Shown: one piece after another, positions 52,645 through 61,214 of the stretch
Layout: every line of letters starts with the position of its first letter
How positions within the stretch are numbered: the first letter of the stretch is position 1
Translations under genes and position numbers: made by a program
The notes under the pieces: model-generated
The model's database searches: none
What the model was told of the DNA's origin: nothing
The model's input: the letters and a program-made list of their open reading frames with translations, nothing else
Assembly (NCBI RefSeq): GCF_029029505.1
Contig: NZ_JAKJSD010000021.1
Coordinates: 16,276-80,275 of the forward strand
Direction of reading: 5' to 3'
From: Ancylomarina sp. DW003
GTDB taxonomy: Bacteria > Bacteroidota > Bacteroidia > Bacteroidales > Marinifilaceae
Length of the DNA stretch: 64,000 nucleotides

Positions 52645-54471
52645 ATGGATAAAATAGCCATAATCATAAATAATAAGCAATCGCTGGAAGTTGCTGATAC
52701 ACTTCGTAAAGAACTGGATCAAGTTGAGATTTTTTCAGTTGGAGCCTATGAAGGAACGACAAAAATAGAATCGATAAACAACTTTCTTGAGAAGGATTTC
52801 AATCACTACAACGGCTTCGTATTTATTGGAGCTTTAGGGATTTGTGTACGATCAATTGCACCATTTATTCAGAATAAGCAGATCGATCCGGCCATTATCA
52901 ATATGGATGTGAAAGGTCAATATGTGCAGTCGGTATTGTCAGGGCATAAAGGTGGAGCAAATCATTTGGCTAAAACTATTGCCAACATCTCAGGAGGAAC
53001 AGCTCTGATTACAACAGCCAGTGATACTTTGAACCTGTGGGCTTTGGATATTATTGGTAGAAAATACAAGTGGACAAACGAGTATTTTAATGTAACAGAG
53101 AATGACTTTATTGCTGCTTTTGTAAACGGAAAAAAGACGGCTTTATTGCTTGATATAAAAGATGAAGGTAGCGAACAACTGGAAAGAACGCTACCCGATT
53201 TTGTAGAGGTTTTTTATGAGTTTTCAGCAATTAACCCTAAGGACTTTGATTTAATTATTGCTTTGACGCCAAAGCTTTATGAAACAACACGTCCTATTTT
53301 ATTTTTCCGTCCAAAGTGTTTGCATTTGGGAACAGGAGCTCAAAAGAATATCAATGTGGATGAGTATGAGGAGCAAGTTTTAAATTTCCTTGAAGAAAAA
53401 GACTACTCAAAGCATTCATTGTTAGCAATTAATACAGTTGACCTGAAAAAGGATGAAGGAGCTTACAAGGCAATGAGTGAAAAGTATGCTTTGACTTTCA
53501 ACTATTTTGGAGCAGAAGATTTGAATGAGATTGATGCCGGTCTACTTTTCTCCGAAGCAGCACATGCAGCAACAGGAGCAAATAATGTGAGTGAAGCATC
53601 TGCATTATTGGCATCGGGCGCTAAGAAATTATTGCTTGGAAAGTCGAAGCACGTCGATTCTTTCGGTAAGCATTTCACTTTAGCTTTGGCTATGGATGTT
53701 CGTCAGGAAAGAAAAGCTGGCTTTGTAACTATTGTTGGTGCTGGTCCTGGCGATCCTGAATTGGTATCGGTAAAGGGAAAGAAACTATTGCAAAATGCTG
53801 ACTTAATTCTTTATGCCGGTAGTTTGGTTCCACGTCGATTGACTGAATACGCTAAAGAAGGTTGTGTGGTTCGAAACTCGGCATCGATGACGCTTGAAGA
53901 ACAGTTCGATATCATGCACAAGCATTACAAATTAGGACACTCAGTTGTGCGTTTGCATACAGGAGATCCTTGTATTTATGGAGCTATTCAGGAGCAAATG
54001 AATTATTTCGATCACCACCGAATGTCTTATGAAATTGTACCTGGCATCTCATCATTTCAGGCAGCAGCAGCTCGTTTGAAATCACAATTTACAATTCCTG
54101 ACCGCATTCAAACTATTATTTTGACTCGTGGCGAAGGGCGTACTGCTATGCCAGAGAGAGAGAAACTAACAGAGCTGGCTAAGTTCCAGTCGACCATATG
54201 TTTGTTCTTAAGTGCGACTTTAGTTGATCAGGTTCAAGCTGATTTAATGGCAGCCTACCCTCCTGAAACACCTGTGGCTATTTGTTACAAACTGACTTGG
54301 CAGGAAGAAAAGATCTGGAGAGGGGAATTGAAAGATTTAGCCAAGATTGTGAAAGAAAACGAATTGACTTTAACCACCATGATTGTGGTTGGTGAAGCCA
54401 TTGACAATAGAAAGAACCGATCGAAATTATACGATCCTACTTTCAGACATATTTTTAGAGAGAAAAGTTAA
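52645..54471 (+). CDS. cbiG-cbiF: Fused cobalt-precorrin-5A hydrolase and cobalt-precorrin-4 methyltransferase
   Basis: The 608-residue fusion has an N-terminal CbiG (about 1-350; FVFIGALGICVRSIAPF, DVKGQYVQSVLSGHKGGANH, LHLGTGAQKNINVDE) and a C-terminal CbiF/CobM (359-608; FVTIVGAGPGDPELVSVKGK, LILYAGSLVP, VVRLHTGDPCIYGAIQEQM). CbiF adds the C11 methyl; CbiG opens the delta-lactone and releases the two-carbon fragment, a step diagnostic of the anaerobic route. The functions act in succession, which explains the fusion. It starts at ATG 52645. Confidence 0.94.
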   Translation: MDKIAIIINNKQSLEVADTLRKELDQVEIFSVGAYEGTTKIESINNFLEKDFNHYNGFVFIGALGICVRSIAPFIQNKQIDPAIINMDVKGQYVQSVLSGHKGGANHLAKTIANISGGTALITTASDTLNLWALDIIGRKYKWTNEYFNVTENDFIAAFVNGKKTALLLDIKDEGSEQLERTLPDFVEVFYEFSAINPKDFDLIIALTPKLYETTRPILFFRPKCLHLGTGAQKNINVDEYEEQVLNFLEEKDYSKHSLLAINTVDLKKDEGAYKAMSEKYALTFNYFGAEDLNEIDAGLLFSEAAHAATGANNVSEASALLASGAKKLLLGKSKHVDSFGKHFTLALAMDVRQERKAGFVTIVGAGPGDPELVSVKGKKLLQNADLILYAGSLVPRRLTEYAKEGCVVRNSASMTLEEQFDIMHKHYKLGHSVVRLHTGDPCIYGAIQEQMNYFDHHRMSYEIVPGISSFQAAAARLKSQFTIPDRIQTIILTRGEGRTAMPEREKLTELAKFQSTICLFLSATLVDQVQADLMAAYPPETPVAICYKLTWQEEKIWRGELKDLAKIVKENELTLTTMIVVGEAIDNRKNRSKLYDPTFRHIFREKS

Positions 54472-54528
54472 TAAGCGCATTGCATTGAGTCGAAATGGAG
54501 TAGAAGGGTAGCGATATTTAACCGCAGA

Positions 54529-54621
54529 GTACGCAAAGTTTTCTCAAAGAGTAAAAAGGGATTTTAATCAATAAAGACTTCTTTGTGAACTTAGCGTAAT
54601 TTTTAGCGCTCTTTGCGTTTA
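54529..54621. repeat. Long imperfect hairpin repeat (cgcaaag type)
   Basis: The segment starts ACCGCAGAGTACGCAAAG and ends CGCTCTTTGCG, with CTTTGTGAACTTAGCG inside; its arms are imperfect inverted repeats. It resembles the ACCGCAAAG-type intergenic repeats found across many bacterial genomes. It lies between cbiG-cbiF and cbiJ-cbiD and codes for nothing visible. Confidence 0.65.
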
Positions 54622-54668
54622 GATTTGTTTTGAAGAGCTTTTAATTGCTCATCACTATTATAAAAGGA

Positions 54669-56495
54669 ATGAAAAGGCAGATTTTAATATTTGGAGGGAC
54701 GACAGAGGGACGCAAAACTGCCAATTGGTTGAGCGACTTGAAGCAGCCATTCTACTATTCGACAAAGACCAATAGTCATCCTCTTATTTCGGAGATGGGT
54801 GAGTGTTTGTCGGGCGGTATGAATGAGGAGGAAATGATTGAATTCTGCCGCCAACAAGAAATCAACTTGATTGTAGATGCGGCTCACCCTTTTGCAGCAG
54901 ACTTGCATATCAATTTGCATAAAGTAGCATCCGAACTTGATATTGCTATTGTCCGAATAGAGCGTGAATTTGTCGAAAGAATAGATCACAAACACATTCA
55001 CTATTTACCATCGGTAGATGTTTGTATTGAGTCGATTCAAACAAAGGGGATAAAGCGAGTGCTTTCTTTGGTGGGTGTTAAAAATCTACCAAAAATAAAG
55101 AAAGCTTTACCCGATTGTGATATTTGGTTTCGCATTCTCAATTTTCCGGATTCCATTCGAATTGCCAATGAAGCGGAAGTAAAAGAAGAACGCCTGATCG
55201 TTTCTTCTCGTTTTGAAAATCTGCTTTTAGAGGAAAATTTAATCAAAGAGAATGGTATTCAGGCCATCATGACTAAGGAGAGTGGTTACACGGGTTTGCT
55301 CGATAAAAAAATGGAATTGGCTATCAAGTACGAGATGCCTCTGTTTATTGTGAAGCGACCTGATTTACCGGAATACGATAAGATTATCAAAACTCGTTCT
55401 GAGTTTCAATCCTATTTAGATGAGGCTTTTGGCATAAAACGTTTGGAGTTGGCTCATGGCTATACGACAGGAACTTGTGCCTCTATTTCAGCGAAAGCAG
55501 CTTTAATCGCTTTAATCAATCAGGAAAAAAAGGATTGGGAACGTGTTGATTTGCCAAAGGGTAAGGAAGCTAAGATGCCTATCCATTATACTGAATTTAC
55601 TGCTGAATATGGAATTTCTACAGTCATAAAAAATTCAGGAGATGATCCGGATGTAACCGATGGTACAGAGGTTGGTTGTCGAATAAGTTTTAATGAAACC
55701 GGAGATATTCGGTTTGTTAGGGGTGAAGGAGTTGGTACGGTTACAAAAGCAGGATTGGAAATCCCTGTTGGCGATCCTGCTGTCAATCCAACGCCACGAA
55801 AGATTATAGAGCGTGAATTGAACGGTATTTTGAACCAATATCAATTAACAAAGGGCGTTGATGTTTCAGTATTTGTGCCCATGGGTGCCAAACTGGCTAA
55901 GAAAACCTTTAACCCACGTTTGGGAATAGAGGGAGGTATTTCAATTATTGGAACCACTGGTATTTTGAAACCTTTTTCAGCGGAAGCTTATATCGAAACC
56001 ATAAAGAAACATGTGAGGTTCGCAGTAGAGAACGGAAGTTCGCAGGTTTTTATCAACTCGGGAGGTCGTAGTGAACGATACCTGAAGCAAAAATTTCCTG
56101 AAATGCCACAGCAAGCTTATATCCAATACGGCAACTTTATAGGTGATACCATTCATGCTATAAATGGGAGTGGTGTTGAAAAAGTAACAATGGGTATTAT
56201 GATGGGAAAGGCTGTGAAATTAGCAGAAGGGCATTTGGATACACACAGTAAAAAGGTTGTTTTCAATAAGGATTTTCTGATACAGATTGCAAGGGACGCC
56301 CATTACAATGAGTCATATATTGAAAAGATTCGAGAAGTGAATATGGCTCGCGATTTAGAGGGGATTTTCCCTTTTAATGAGGATGAAATTTTTTACAAGC
56401 ATTTGAAAAGTAAATGTTGCCAAGTGCTGGAGAAGGAAATTGAAGACTATGAGATCGAATTACTCCTAATGAATATCAAAGGAGAAATTATTTAA
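54669..56495 (+). CDS. cbiJ-cbiD: Fused cobalt-precorrin-6A reductase and cobalt-precorrin-5B C1-methyltransferase
   Basis: The 608-residue fusion has a CbiJ/CobK domain (about 1-255; ILIFGGTTEGRKTANWL, LIVDAAHPFAADLHINL, QAIMTKESGYTGLLDKKME) and a CbiD domain (about 258-608) opening with HGYTTGTCASISAKAALIAL (H263) and continuing with VTDGTEVGCRISF and VFVPMGAKLAKKTFNPRLG. CbiD methylates C1 and CbiJ reduces the ring. CbiD presence again marks the anaerobic pathway. ATG 54669 is used; an in-frame TTG at 54645 adds eight unlikely residues. It is followed after 38 bp by the cobalt transporter genes. Confidence 0.94.
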   Translation: MKRQILIFGGTTEGRKTANWLSDLKQPFYYSTKTNSHPLISEMGECLSGGMNEEEMIEFCRQQEINLIVDAAHPFAADLHINLHKVASELDIAIVRIEREFVERIDHKHIHYLPSVDVCIESIQTKGIKRVLSLVGVKNLPKIKKALPDCDIWFRILNFPDSIRIANEAEVKEERLIVSSRFENLLLEENLIKENGIQAIMTKESGYTGLLDKKMELAIKYEMPLFIVKRPDLPEYDKIIKTRSEFQSYLDEAFGIKRLELAHGYTTGTCASISAKAALIALINQEKKDWERVDLPKGKEAKMPIHYTEFTAEYGISTVIKNSGDDPDVTDGTEVGCRISFNETGDIRFVRGEGVGTVTKAGLEIPVGDPAVNPTPRKIIERELNGILNQYQLTKGVDVSVFVPMGAKLAKKTFNPRLGIEGGISIIGTTGILKPFSAEAYIETIKKHVRFAVENGSSQVFINSGGRSERYLKQKFPEMPQQAYIQYGNFIGDTIHAINGSGVEKVTMGIMMGKAVKLAEGHLDTHSKKVVFNKDFLIQIARDAHYNESYIEKIREVNMARDLEGIFPFNEDEIFYKHLKSKCCQVLEKEIEDYEIELLLMNIKGEII

Positions 56496-56533
56496 TAATA
56501 CAAAACCTGATAGGGTTTAGAAAAGGAAACGAA

Positions 56534-57256
56534 ATGAAGAAACTATTTGTCTTATTAGCCATACTGTCGCCTATTCCTGCATTTAGTATGCACATTATGG
56601 AAGGTTTTTTGCCAGCTTTCTGGTCTATGTTTTGGTCTGTGGTTTACTTACCAATTTTTATTCTGGGCTTTAGAAAAATTAAGCAGCTACTTGTTGAAAA
56701 ACCAGAGTTAAAATTACTGTTGGCTTTAGCTACGGCTTTTGCCTTTGTTTTGTCAGCCCTTAAATTGCCATCGGTGAGCGGTTCATGTTCGCATCCAACA
56801 GGAGTTGGTTTAGGCGCTCTGCTTTTTGGTCCTTGGGTGATGTCGGTTATTGGTGTTTTAGTGCTTCTATTTCAGGTTTTACTTCTGGCACATGGTGGTG
56901 TCACAACTCTGGGAGCCAATGCTTTTTCAATGGCTTTTATCGGACCCGTATTTACCTGGTTGATTTTTTCTCTCGGAAATAAGTTTGGTATGAATAAGAA
57001 AGTCGCTGTGTTCTTAGCTGTTTTTGTTGGTAATATGGCAACTTATGTGTGTACTTCTGTGCAATTGGCTTTTGCACACCCTGATGTTGTAAATGGTGTG
57101 ATGACAGCATTCTATAAGTTTGTTAGCATTTTTGGCCTGACTCAAATTCCCATTGCTATTATCGAAGGATTGCTGACTGTAGTGGTTTTGAATCTCTTGT
57201 CTGATCATGTGCCAATGCGATTCGATTTCTTGAGTCAATATAAAAAGAGAAACTGA
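56534..57256 (+). CDS. cbiM: Cobalt ECF transporter S component CbiM
   Basis: The 240-residue membrane protein has an N-terminal signal peptide (MKKLFVLLAILSPIPAFS) whose removal exposes MHIMEGFLPAFW, the conserved N-terminus that binds Co2+. About six or seven spans follow, with SGSCSHPTGVGLGALLFGPW and VTTLGANAFSMAFIGP, both family hallmarks. It captures cobalt for the CbiNQO module encoded next. It lies 38 bp after cbiJ-cbiD. Confidence 0.95.
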   Translation: MKKLFVLLAILSPIPAFSMHIMEGFLPAFWSMFWSVVYLPIFILGFRKIKQLLVEKPELKLLLALATAFAFVLSALKLPSVSGSCSHPTGVGLGALLFGPWVMSVIGVLVLLFQVLLLAHGGVTTLGANAFSMAFIGPVFTWLIFSLGNKFGMNKKVAVFLAVFVGNMATYVCTSVQLAFAHPDVVNGVMTAFYKFVSIFGLTQIPIAIIEGLLTVVVLNLLSDHVPMRFDFLSQYKKRN

Positions 57257-57265
57257 TTTATTATT

Positions 57266-57320
57266 TCAGGTTTTTGAATGATGATTTAAATCTCAAATCA
57301 TAAATCTACAATCCTAAATT
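57266..57320. repeat. Short AT-rich intergenic repeat, copy 1
   Basis: TTTGAATGATGATTTAAA and AATCATAAATC/AATCCTAAAT words recur in the gap after cbiN (57618-57668). It fills most of the 68-bp spacer between cbiM and cbiN. Non-coding. Confidence 0.45.
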
Positions 57321-57324
57321 TTTA

Positions 57325-57609
57325 ATGATGACTAATAAAACAAGTAACTTACTTTTAATAGGTGCTATGATCTTAATCGTAGTACTAACCTTATACTTTT
57401 TTCCTAATGCTGAATTTATGGGGGCTGACGGATTAGCAGAAGATTATATTACCGAATCGCAACCCAATTACACACCTTGGTTTTCGAATATTTGGGAACC
57501 GCCAAGTGGCGAAATTGAAAGCCTTTTGTTTTCTTTGCAAGCCGCTATCGGAACAGGTATTGTCGCCTATGTAATTGGCTATTATAAAGGCAAAAAGAAA
57601 GCTGTTTAA
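57325..57609 (+). CDS. cbiN: Cobalt transporter accessory protein CbiN
   Basis: The 94-residue protein has two membrane spans (LLLIGAMILIVVLTLYFF and LQAAIGTGIVAYVIGYYKG) around a periplasmic loop containing FMGADGLAEDYI and PWFSNIWEPPSGEIESLLFS. The layout and loop motifs are those of CbiN, which works with CbiM to load cobalt. The size is typical. It lies between cbiM and cbiQ. Confidence 0.92.
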   Translation: MMTNKTSNLLLIGAMILIVVLTLYFFPNAEFMGADGLAEDYITESQPNYTPWFSNIWEPPSGEIESLLFSLQAAIGTGIVAYVIGYYKGKKKAV

Positions 57610-57617
57610 ATTATTTT

Positions 57618-57668
57618 GATTACGGATTTATGAATGATGATTATTCTAAAATCATCAATCCTAATTCT
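57618..57668. repeat. Short AT-rich intergenic repeat, copy 2
   Basis: TTATGAATGATGATTATT and AAATCATCAATCCTAA match copy 1 at 57266 in word order. A similar ATTACGGATTTAGAATT string occurs at 18019-18033. This may be a decayed repeat or just low-complexity AT sequence. Confidence 0.4.
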
Positions 57669-57685
57669 TAACTCATAATTCAATA

Positions 57686-58459
57686 TTGAGCGTGTTTATA
57701 AGCGAAAAATACAATCTACTACAGGCCAAGCTCACTTGGCATCCTTTCGAAAAGTTTACTTTTTTTGTAGCTTTTCTATTGGGTAGTTTGTTGACGCAAA
57801 ATATTCTGACACCCTTTTTAATTGTTGCTGGCATTTCGGCTTTTTTTCTTTCCCATGGCTTGTCGTTGAAAGCCTTATTAGAGATTGCTGCTTTGCCCAT
57901 GAGTTTTATGCTGGTAGCTGTAGTGAGTATTATCTGTATCATCAGTCGCGAAAGCTTCGAAGCAATATACATCATCCAAATCAGTGATTATTATATAGGT
58001 TTTTCTCAACTCAGTTTAGATAAGGGAATTTTCATTATTGGAAAGGCAATGGGAGCCATGTTTGCTTTTTATTTTCTGATACTCACGAGTCCTATAGATG
58101 AGATTGAGTATCTGTTGAGGAAGATGAAAGTCCCAGATCTATTGATCGAACTCTTTGTCTTATCCTTTAGGTTTATAACCATTTTACTTTTGTTTTCCCG
58201 ACAATGCTATTTGTCACAAAAAAAACGAATGGCTTACCGAAGCTTCTCATCCTCCATTCGATCTTTGGGAATGCTGGTATCTTCAGTTTTAGTTAAATCT
58301 TTAGTGCATGCCGATTTTTCTCAACAAGCCTTATTAAATAGAGGGTATCGAGGCGAAATGAAGTTTATAGATGCACACGGATCTTTTGTATTAAAACGTT
58401 TAATTTTACCCATAATTGGAATGATTGGTTTAATCATGTTAGGCCAATTTAAGTTATAG
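57686..58459 (+). CDS. cbiQ: Cobalt ECF transporter transmembrane component CbiQ
   Basis: The 257-residue inner-membrane T component has about five spans (FFVAFLLGSLLTQNIL, IAALPMSFMLVAVVSIICII, AMGAMFAFYFLILTSPI) and the coupling-helix region RMAYRSFSSSIRSLGM with the later ALLNRGYRGEMKF, the conserved A-R-G-type motif that contacts the ATPase. The start is uncertain: TTG 57686 or GTG 57692, with no ATG nearby. It couples CbiM to the CbiO ATPase. Confidence 0.92.
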   Translation: MSVFISEKYNLLQAKLTWHPFEKFTFFVAFLLGSLLTQNILTPFLIVAGISAFFLSHGLSLKALLEIAALPMSFMLVAVVSIICIISRESFEAIYIIQISDYYIGFSQLSLDKGIFIIGKAMGAMFAFYFLILTSPIDEIEYLLRKMKVPDLLIELFVLSFRFITILLLFSRQCYLSQKKRMAYRSFSSSIRSLGMLVSSVLVKSLVHADFSQQALLNRGYRGEMKFIDAHGSFVLKRLILPIIGMIGLIMLGQFKL

Positions 58460-58526
58460 AGTCGTTTGTAATTTTAATAAACCACCACATCATCTAATCA
58501 TCATATTAACTCATTACCATAGCAAA

Positions 58527-59324
58527 ATGTCTTACTTAGAACTAGAAAATATCAGTTTTGAATACCCGAATCAAACTTTGGCTCTCAATCAAATAAGCTT
58601 AAGTGTTGAAAAAGGTGAAAAACTGGCTGTTGTAGGAGAGAATGGTTCAGGTAAATCGTCTTTGTTTTTGTGTCTTTGCGGTATTCATTATGCACAAACA
58701 GGCCGTTATATTGTCGATGGAGAAGAGCAAAGATGTAAGCGAAAGGATAGAAATAAGCTTTTTAGAAAAGTGGGCTATGTGTTCCAGGATCCGGAAGTGC
58801 AGCTATTCGCGTCGACGGTAGAAAAAGATATCTCATTTGGTGCTATAAATGCAGGAATGAAAGGAAAAGACTTGGAGGCATGTATGGATGAGGTAATGGA
58901 GATGACTCAAACCCATGAACTAAAAAAGAATCCACCACACCAGTTGAGTTACGGACAGAAAAAACGAGTTGCCATTGCAGGTGTGTTGGCTTGTAAGCCC
59001 GAAGTCTTGCTTTTAGATGAACCTTTTGCCTGGTTGGATAATCAGCAGAAGAAAAATACCATTCAGATATTAGATGAGCTTCATCAGCAAAATAAAACCA
59101 TTATCATTTCAACACACGATATCAATTTTGTGTACGAATGGGCTAATAAACTTGTGGTGATGAAAGAGGGGCGGATTTTGGCTAAAGGTCATCCTCATGA
59201 ACTTTTAGAGGATGAGGCCTTGCTTGAACAGGCAGGATTGGAAATGCCTTTGATTCTTCAATTAAGTAAGAAGCTGAATTTGGAGTCAAGACCCGAAACT
59301 ATGGAAGCATTTTTAAAGGACTAA
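58527..59324 (+). CDS. cbiO: Cobalt ECF transporter ATPase CbiO
   Basis: The 265-residue ABC ATPase has Walker A GENGSGKSS (37-45), a Q-loop in VGYVFQDPEVQLFAS, the signature LSYGQKKRVAIAG (from L140), Walker B LLLDEPFAWLD (D164/E165), and the switch His in IISTHDINFV. The VFQDPE.Q.F.. stretch is typical of the ECF-type CbiO group. Catalytic E165 is present. It is the last gene of the B12 cluster; a hairpin at 59340 follows. Confidence 0.95.
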   Translation: MSYLELENISFEYPNQTLALNQISLSVEKGEKLAVVGENGSGKSSLFLCLCGIHYAQTGRYIVDGEEQRCKRKDRNKLFRKVGYVFQDPEVQLFASTVEKDISFGAINAGMKGKDLEACMDEVMEMTQTHELKKNPPHQLSYGQKKRVAIAGVLACKPEVLLLDEPFAWLDNQQKKNTIQILDELHQQNKTIIISTHDINFVYEWANKLVVMKEGRILAKGHPHELLEDEALLEQAGLEMPLILQLSKKLNLESRPETMEAFLKD

Positions 59325-59339
59325 AAAGTCCAAGGGCAA

Positions 59340-59379
59340 AAAAGCCGAATTGTCTGTATTTTCAGACTATTCGACTTTT
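59340..59379. terminator. Shared terminator between cbiO and the DUF493 gene
   Basis: AAAAG.CGAAT..TCTG and CAGA..ATTCG.CTTTT form a long stem with small mismatches (59340-59356, 59363-59379). A tracts and T tracts on the two sides make it usable by both convergent genes. Confidence 0.7.
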
Positions 59380-59394
59380 GATACTTTTATATGC

Positions 59395-59667
59395 TTATAA
59401 GGCTAATAAACCTTCAATTTTATTGGCTTGAGCATAAATACTAATCACCTCGTCGGCATTTTTCATTTTTATCTTAACGGTAATGCTGATGAAACGGATA
59501 TCCTTAGACGTTTTAAAAGCAAACTTTGTTCCTGCAGGAAACATGGCTTTAACAGCTTCCAGTTTCTCGTCTTTATTAGGAATAATAAATTTGAACATAT
59601 ATAATGATGGCCATTGAGTTGATTCAATAAGCTGTTCACGTAATTTCTGATATTTTTCCTGATCCAT
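59395..59667 (-). CDS. DUF493 family protein (YbeD-like)
   Basis: The 90-residue cytoplasmic protein matches the DUF493 pattern in length and sequence: WPSLYMFKFIIPNKDEKLEA at the N-terminal strand, a mid Ser/Lys-rich turn (KTSKDIRFISITVKIKM), and the C-terminal helix ISIYAQANKIEGLLAL. The fold is ACT-like and small-molecule binding or allosteric roles are suspected in the family, but function is unknown. It is convergent with cbiO. Confidence 0.8.
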   Translation of the reverse strand: MDQEKYQKLREQLIESTQWPSLYMFKFIIPNKDEKLEAVKAMFPAGTKFAFKTSKDIRFISITVKIKMKNADEVISIYAQANKIEGLLAL

Positions 59668-59980
59668 ATTAAGCTTGATTTATTTTCTGCAAAAGTCGAA
59701 AAGATTTTTTAAAATCCCTCAATTATCAAAGAATATTATAAGATCTTAATAAATTATAGGAATAAAATCTGCTTAAAGATCAAATATTGTTTTGTTAACC
59801 AGGATTAGTTAGTACTATCTAAAAATGCTAATATGCTGATTTTTATTACTTATGGATTAGTTTCTCAGGTCAGATATTTTTTTTTGCTTGATCACTTTTT
59901 AGTATATTAAGGGGGTGTGTCAAAATTCCCCAGCTTTTAATGGCTTGCTTTTGACAGTTTGCGACTCTAAATCCTGAGCT
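59668..59980. other. Divergent gap with a transposon-end-like motif
   Basis: GGGGGTGTGTCAAAA (59911-59925) with TGTCAAAA/TTTTGACA (59918-59925, 59949-59956) resembles the terminal inverted repeat of some insertion sequences, but no transposase is nearby. The gap must also contain promoters for the DUF493 gene and the barrel gene; none is clear. Confidence 0.4.
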
Positions 59981-61144
59981 ATGAGAAAGGTTTTTTTAAT
60001 CCTAATACTAGTCTCGATTGTTTCATTTGCTTTTGGGCAAGATAAATACCCTATTCGAGATATAAAGCCGAACATGAGTTTGGATAAAACTCAGAATTAT
60101 ACGCTGGATATTTTCAACGGTTTAAGTTTTCCTCAGGGTAATTTAAATCATTTTTTAAAAGATGGATTTAATAGTGGAATTCTTATTCATAAACGTTTTA
60201 ATAAGAAATTATCTATTGGTTTGAGTGCTAACCATAGTAGGTTTAACCATAAGTATAGTTTTGCTATGGATAAAAGCTTCAAACATCAGGAGCTAAGCAC
60301 AACATCTTTTGATATTGGCCCCCAATATAATATGGCAATAGGTCGATTTAGTTTGGAGTTTTATGGTCGGTCAGGACTGTCTATTGTTAATTCTCCTCAA
60401 AGTTTATTATTATATCCCGAAACTGATGTTACCATTACAAGCTTAGAAGCATATAAGAGTACGGCTTTAATTACTCGTATAGGTGCTAATATGACGGCTA
60501 ATATTACCGATGGACTTAAGTTTTATTTAAGTTCAGAATATATTACCAACCTGAATAGTGATCTTTACTATCAAACTCGCGATTTATCAGGAGCTTTCTT
60601 CGAAGATGGTAGTCTAAATACTGATGCTGCCAATAAACTACCTTATACGAATGAGAGCTTATCTTTATCAATGTTGAATGTAAATTTTGGTGTAAGAATT
60701 TCGTTTGGTGGCAATAAGCGTAAGCGTCATCCGAATATACTGTATGATAGTAATGGAAGTAAGGGTATTGCCCAAGTGTACAAAACACGGAACCAAAGGA
60801 ATAATAAAGTTGGAAGAGAAAGTAAACCTAAGACAGACAATTATAAATTAAATAGAAATAATAACTCTTCTTTTATTGATATAGATGGTAAAGATGAAAG
60901 TAATTTACGCGCAGAGGATCATAATTTGAATCGATCTAATAATTCATCGGTTATTGCTCCTGAACCCGATGAAATTGAGAACCTTGTTGAATCTAAGATA
61001 AAATCAGACGGTGATGATGGCTTAGCTGATATTCCAAAGGAAAAACTAAAGTTAAAGACAAAGGCACAACTAGCGAAAGACAGAAGACAGAAAAAGCGAG
61101 CTAAAAAAAGAGCTGCAAGAAAATTAGTTAAAGCAATAAAATAA
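59981..61144 (+). CDS. Outer-membrane beta-barrel protein with basic C-terminal tail
   Basis: The 387-residue exported protein has a signal peptide (LILILVSIVSFAFGQ). Residues about 40-245 form alternating barrel strands (YTLDIFNGLSFPQGNLNHF, LSIGLSANHSRFNHKYSF, LNVNFGVRISFGG). The final ~140 residues are hydrophilic, with a repeated motif (LNRNNNSSFID, LNRSNNSSVIA), an acidic patch and a strongly basic end (KDRRQKKRAKKRAARKLVK). The barrel resembles the outer membrane beta-barrel domain family. The tail is unusual and may face the periplasm or bind another polyanion. It ends in a strong terminator. Function unknown. Confidence 0.75.
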   Translation: MRKVFLILILVSIVSFAFGQDKYPIRDIKPNMSLDKTQNYTLDIFNGLSFPQGNLNHFLKDGFNSGILIHKRFNKKLSIGLSANHSRFNHKYSFAMDKSFKHQELSTTSFDIGPQYNMAIGRFSLEFYGRSGLSIVNSPQSLLLYPETDVTITSLEAYKSTALITRIGANMTANITDGLKFYLSSEYITNLNSDLYYQTRDLSGAFFEDGSLNTDAANKLPYTNESLSLSMLNVNFGVRISFGGNKRKRHPNILYDSNGSKGIAQVYKTRNQRNNKVGRESKPKTDNYKLNRNNNSSFIDIDGKDESNLRAEDHNLNRSNNSSVIAPEPDEIENLVESKIKSDGDDGLADIPKEKLKLKTKAQLAKDRRQKKRAKKRAARKLVKAIK

Positions 61145-61163
61145 ATTTTAGAATATAGAGCAA

Positions 61164-61191
61164 AAAAAAGGAAGCCGAAGCTTCCTTTTTT
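61164..61191. terminator. Bidirectional terminator
   Basis: AAAAGGAAGC (61166-61175) and GCTTCCTTTT (61180-61189) pair perfectly around CGAA. It has A-runs on the left and T-runs on the right, so it serves the barrel gene and the C69 gene (minus strand). Confidence 0.9.
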
Positions 61192-61214
61192 ATATTGTGT
61201 AGGTTGATTCCCGA

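Noticed and set aside
55586..55844. Overlapping minus-strand frames inside cbiJ-cbiD
   Set aside because: Both are antisense shadows of the conserved CbiD domain.
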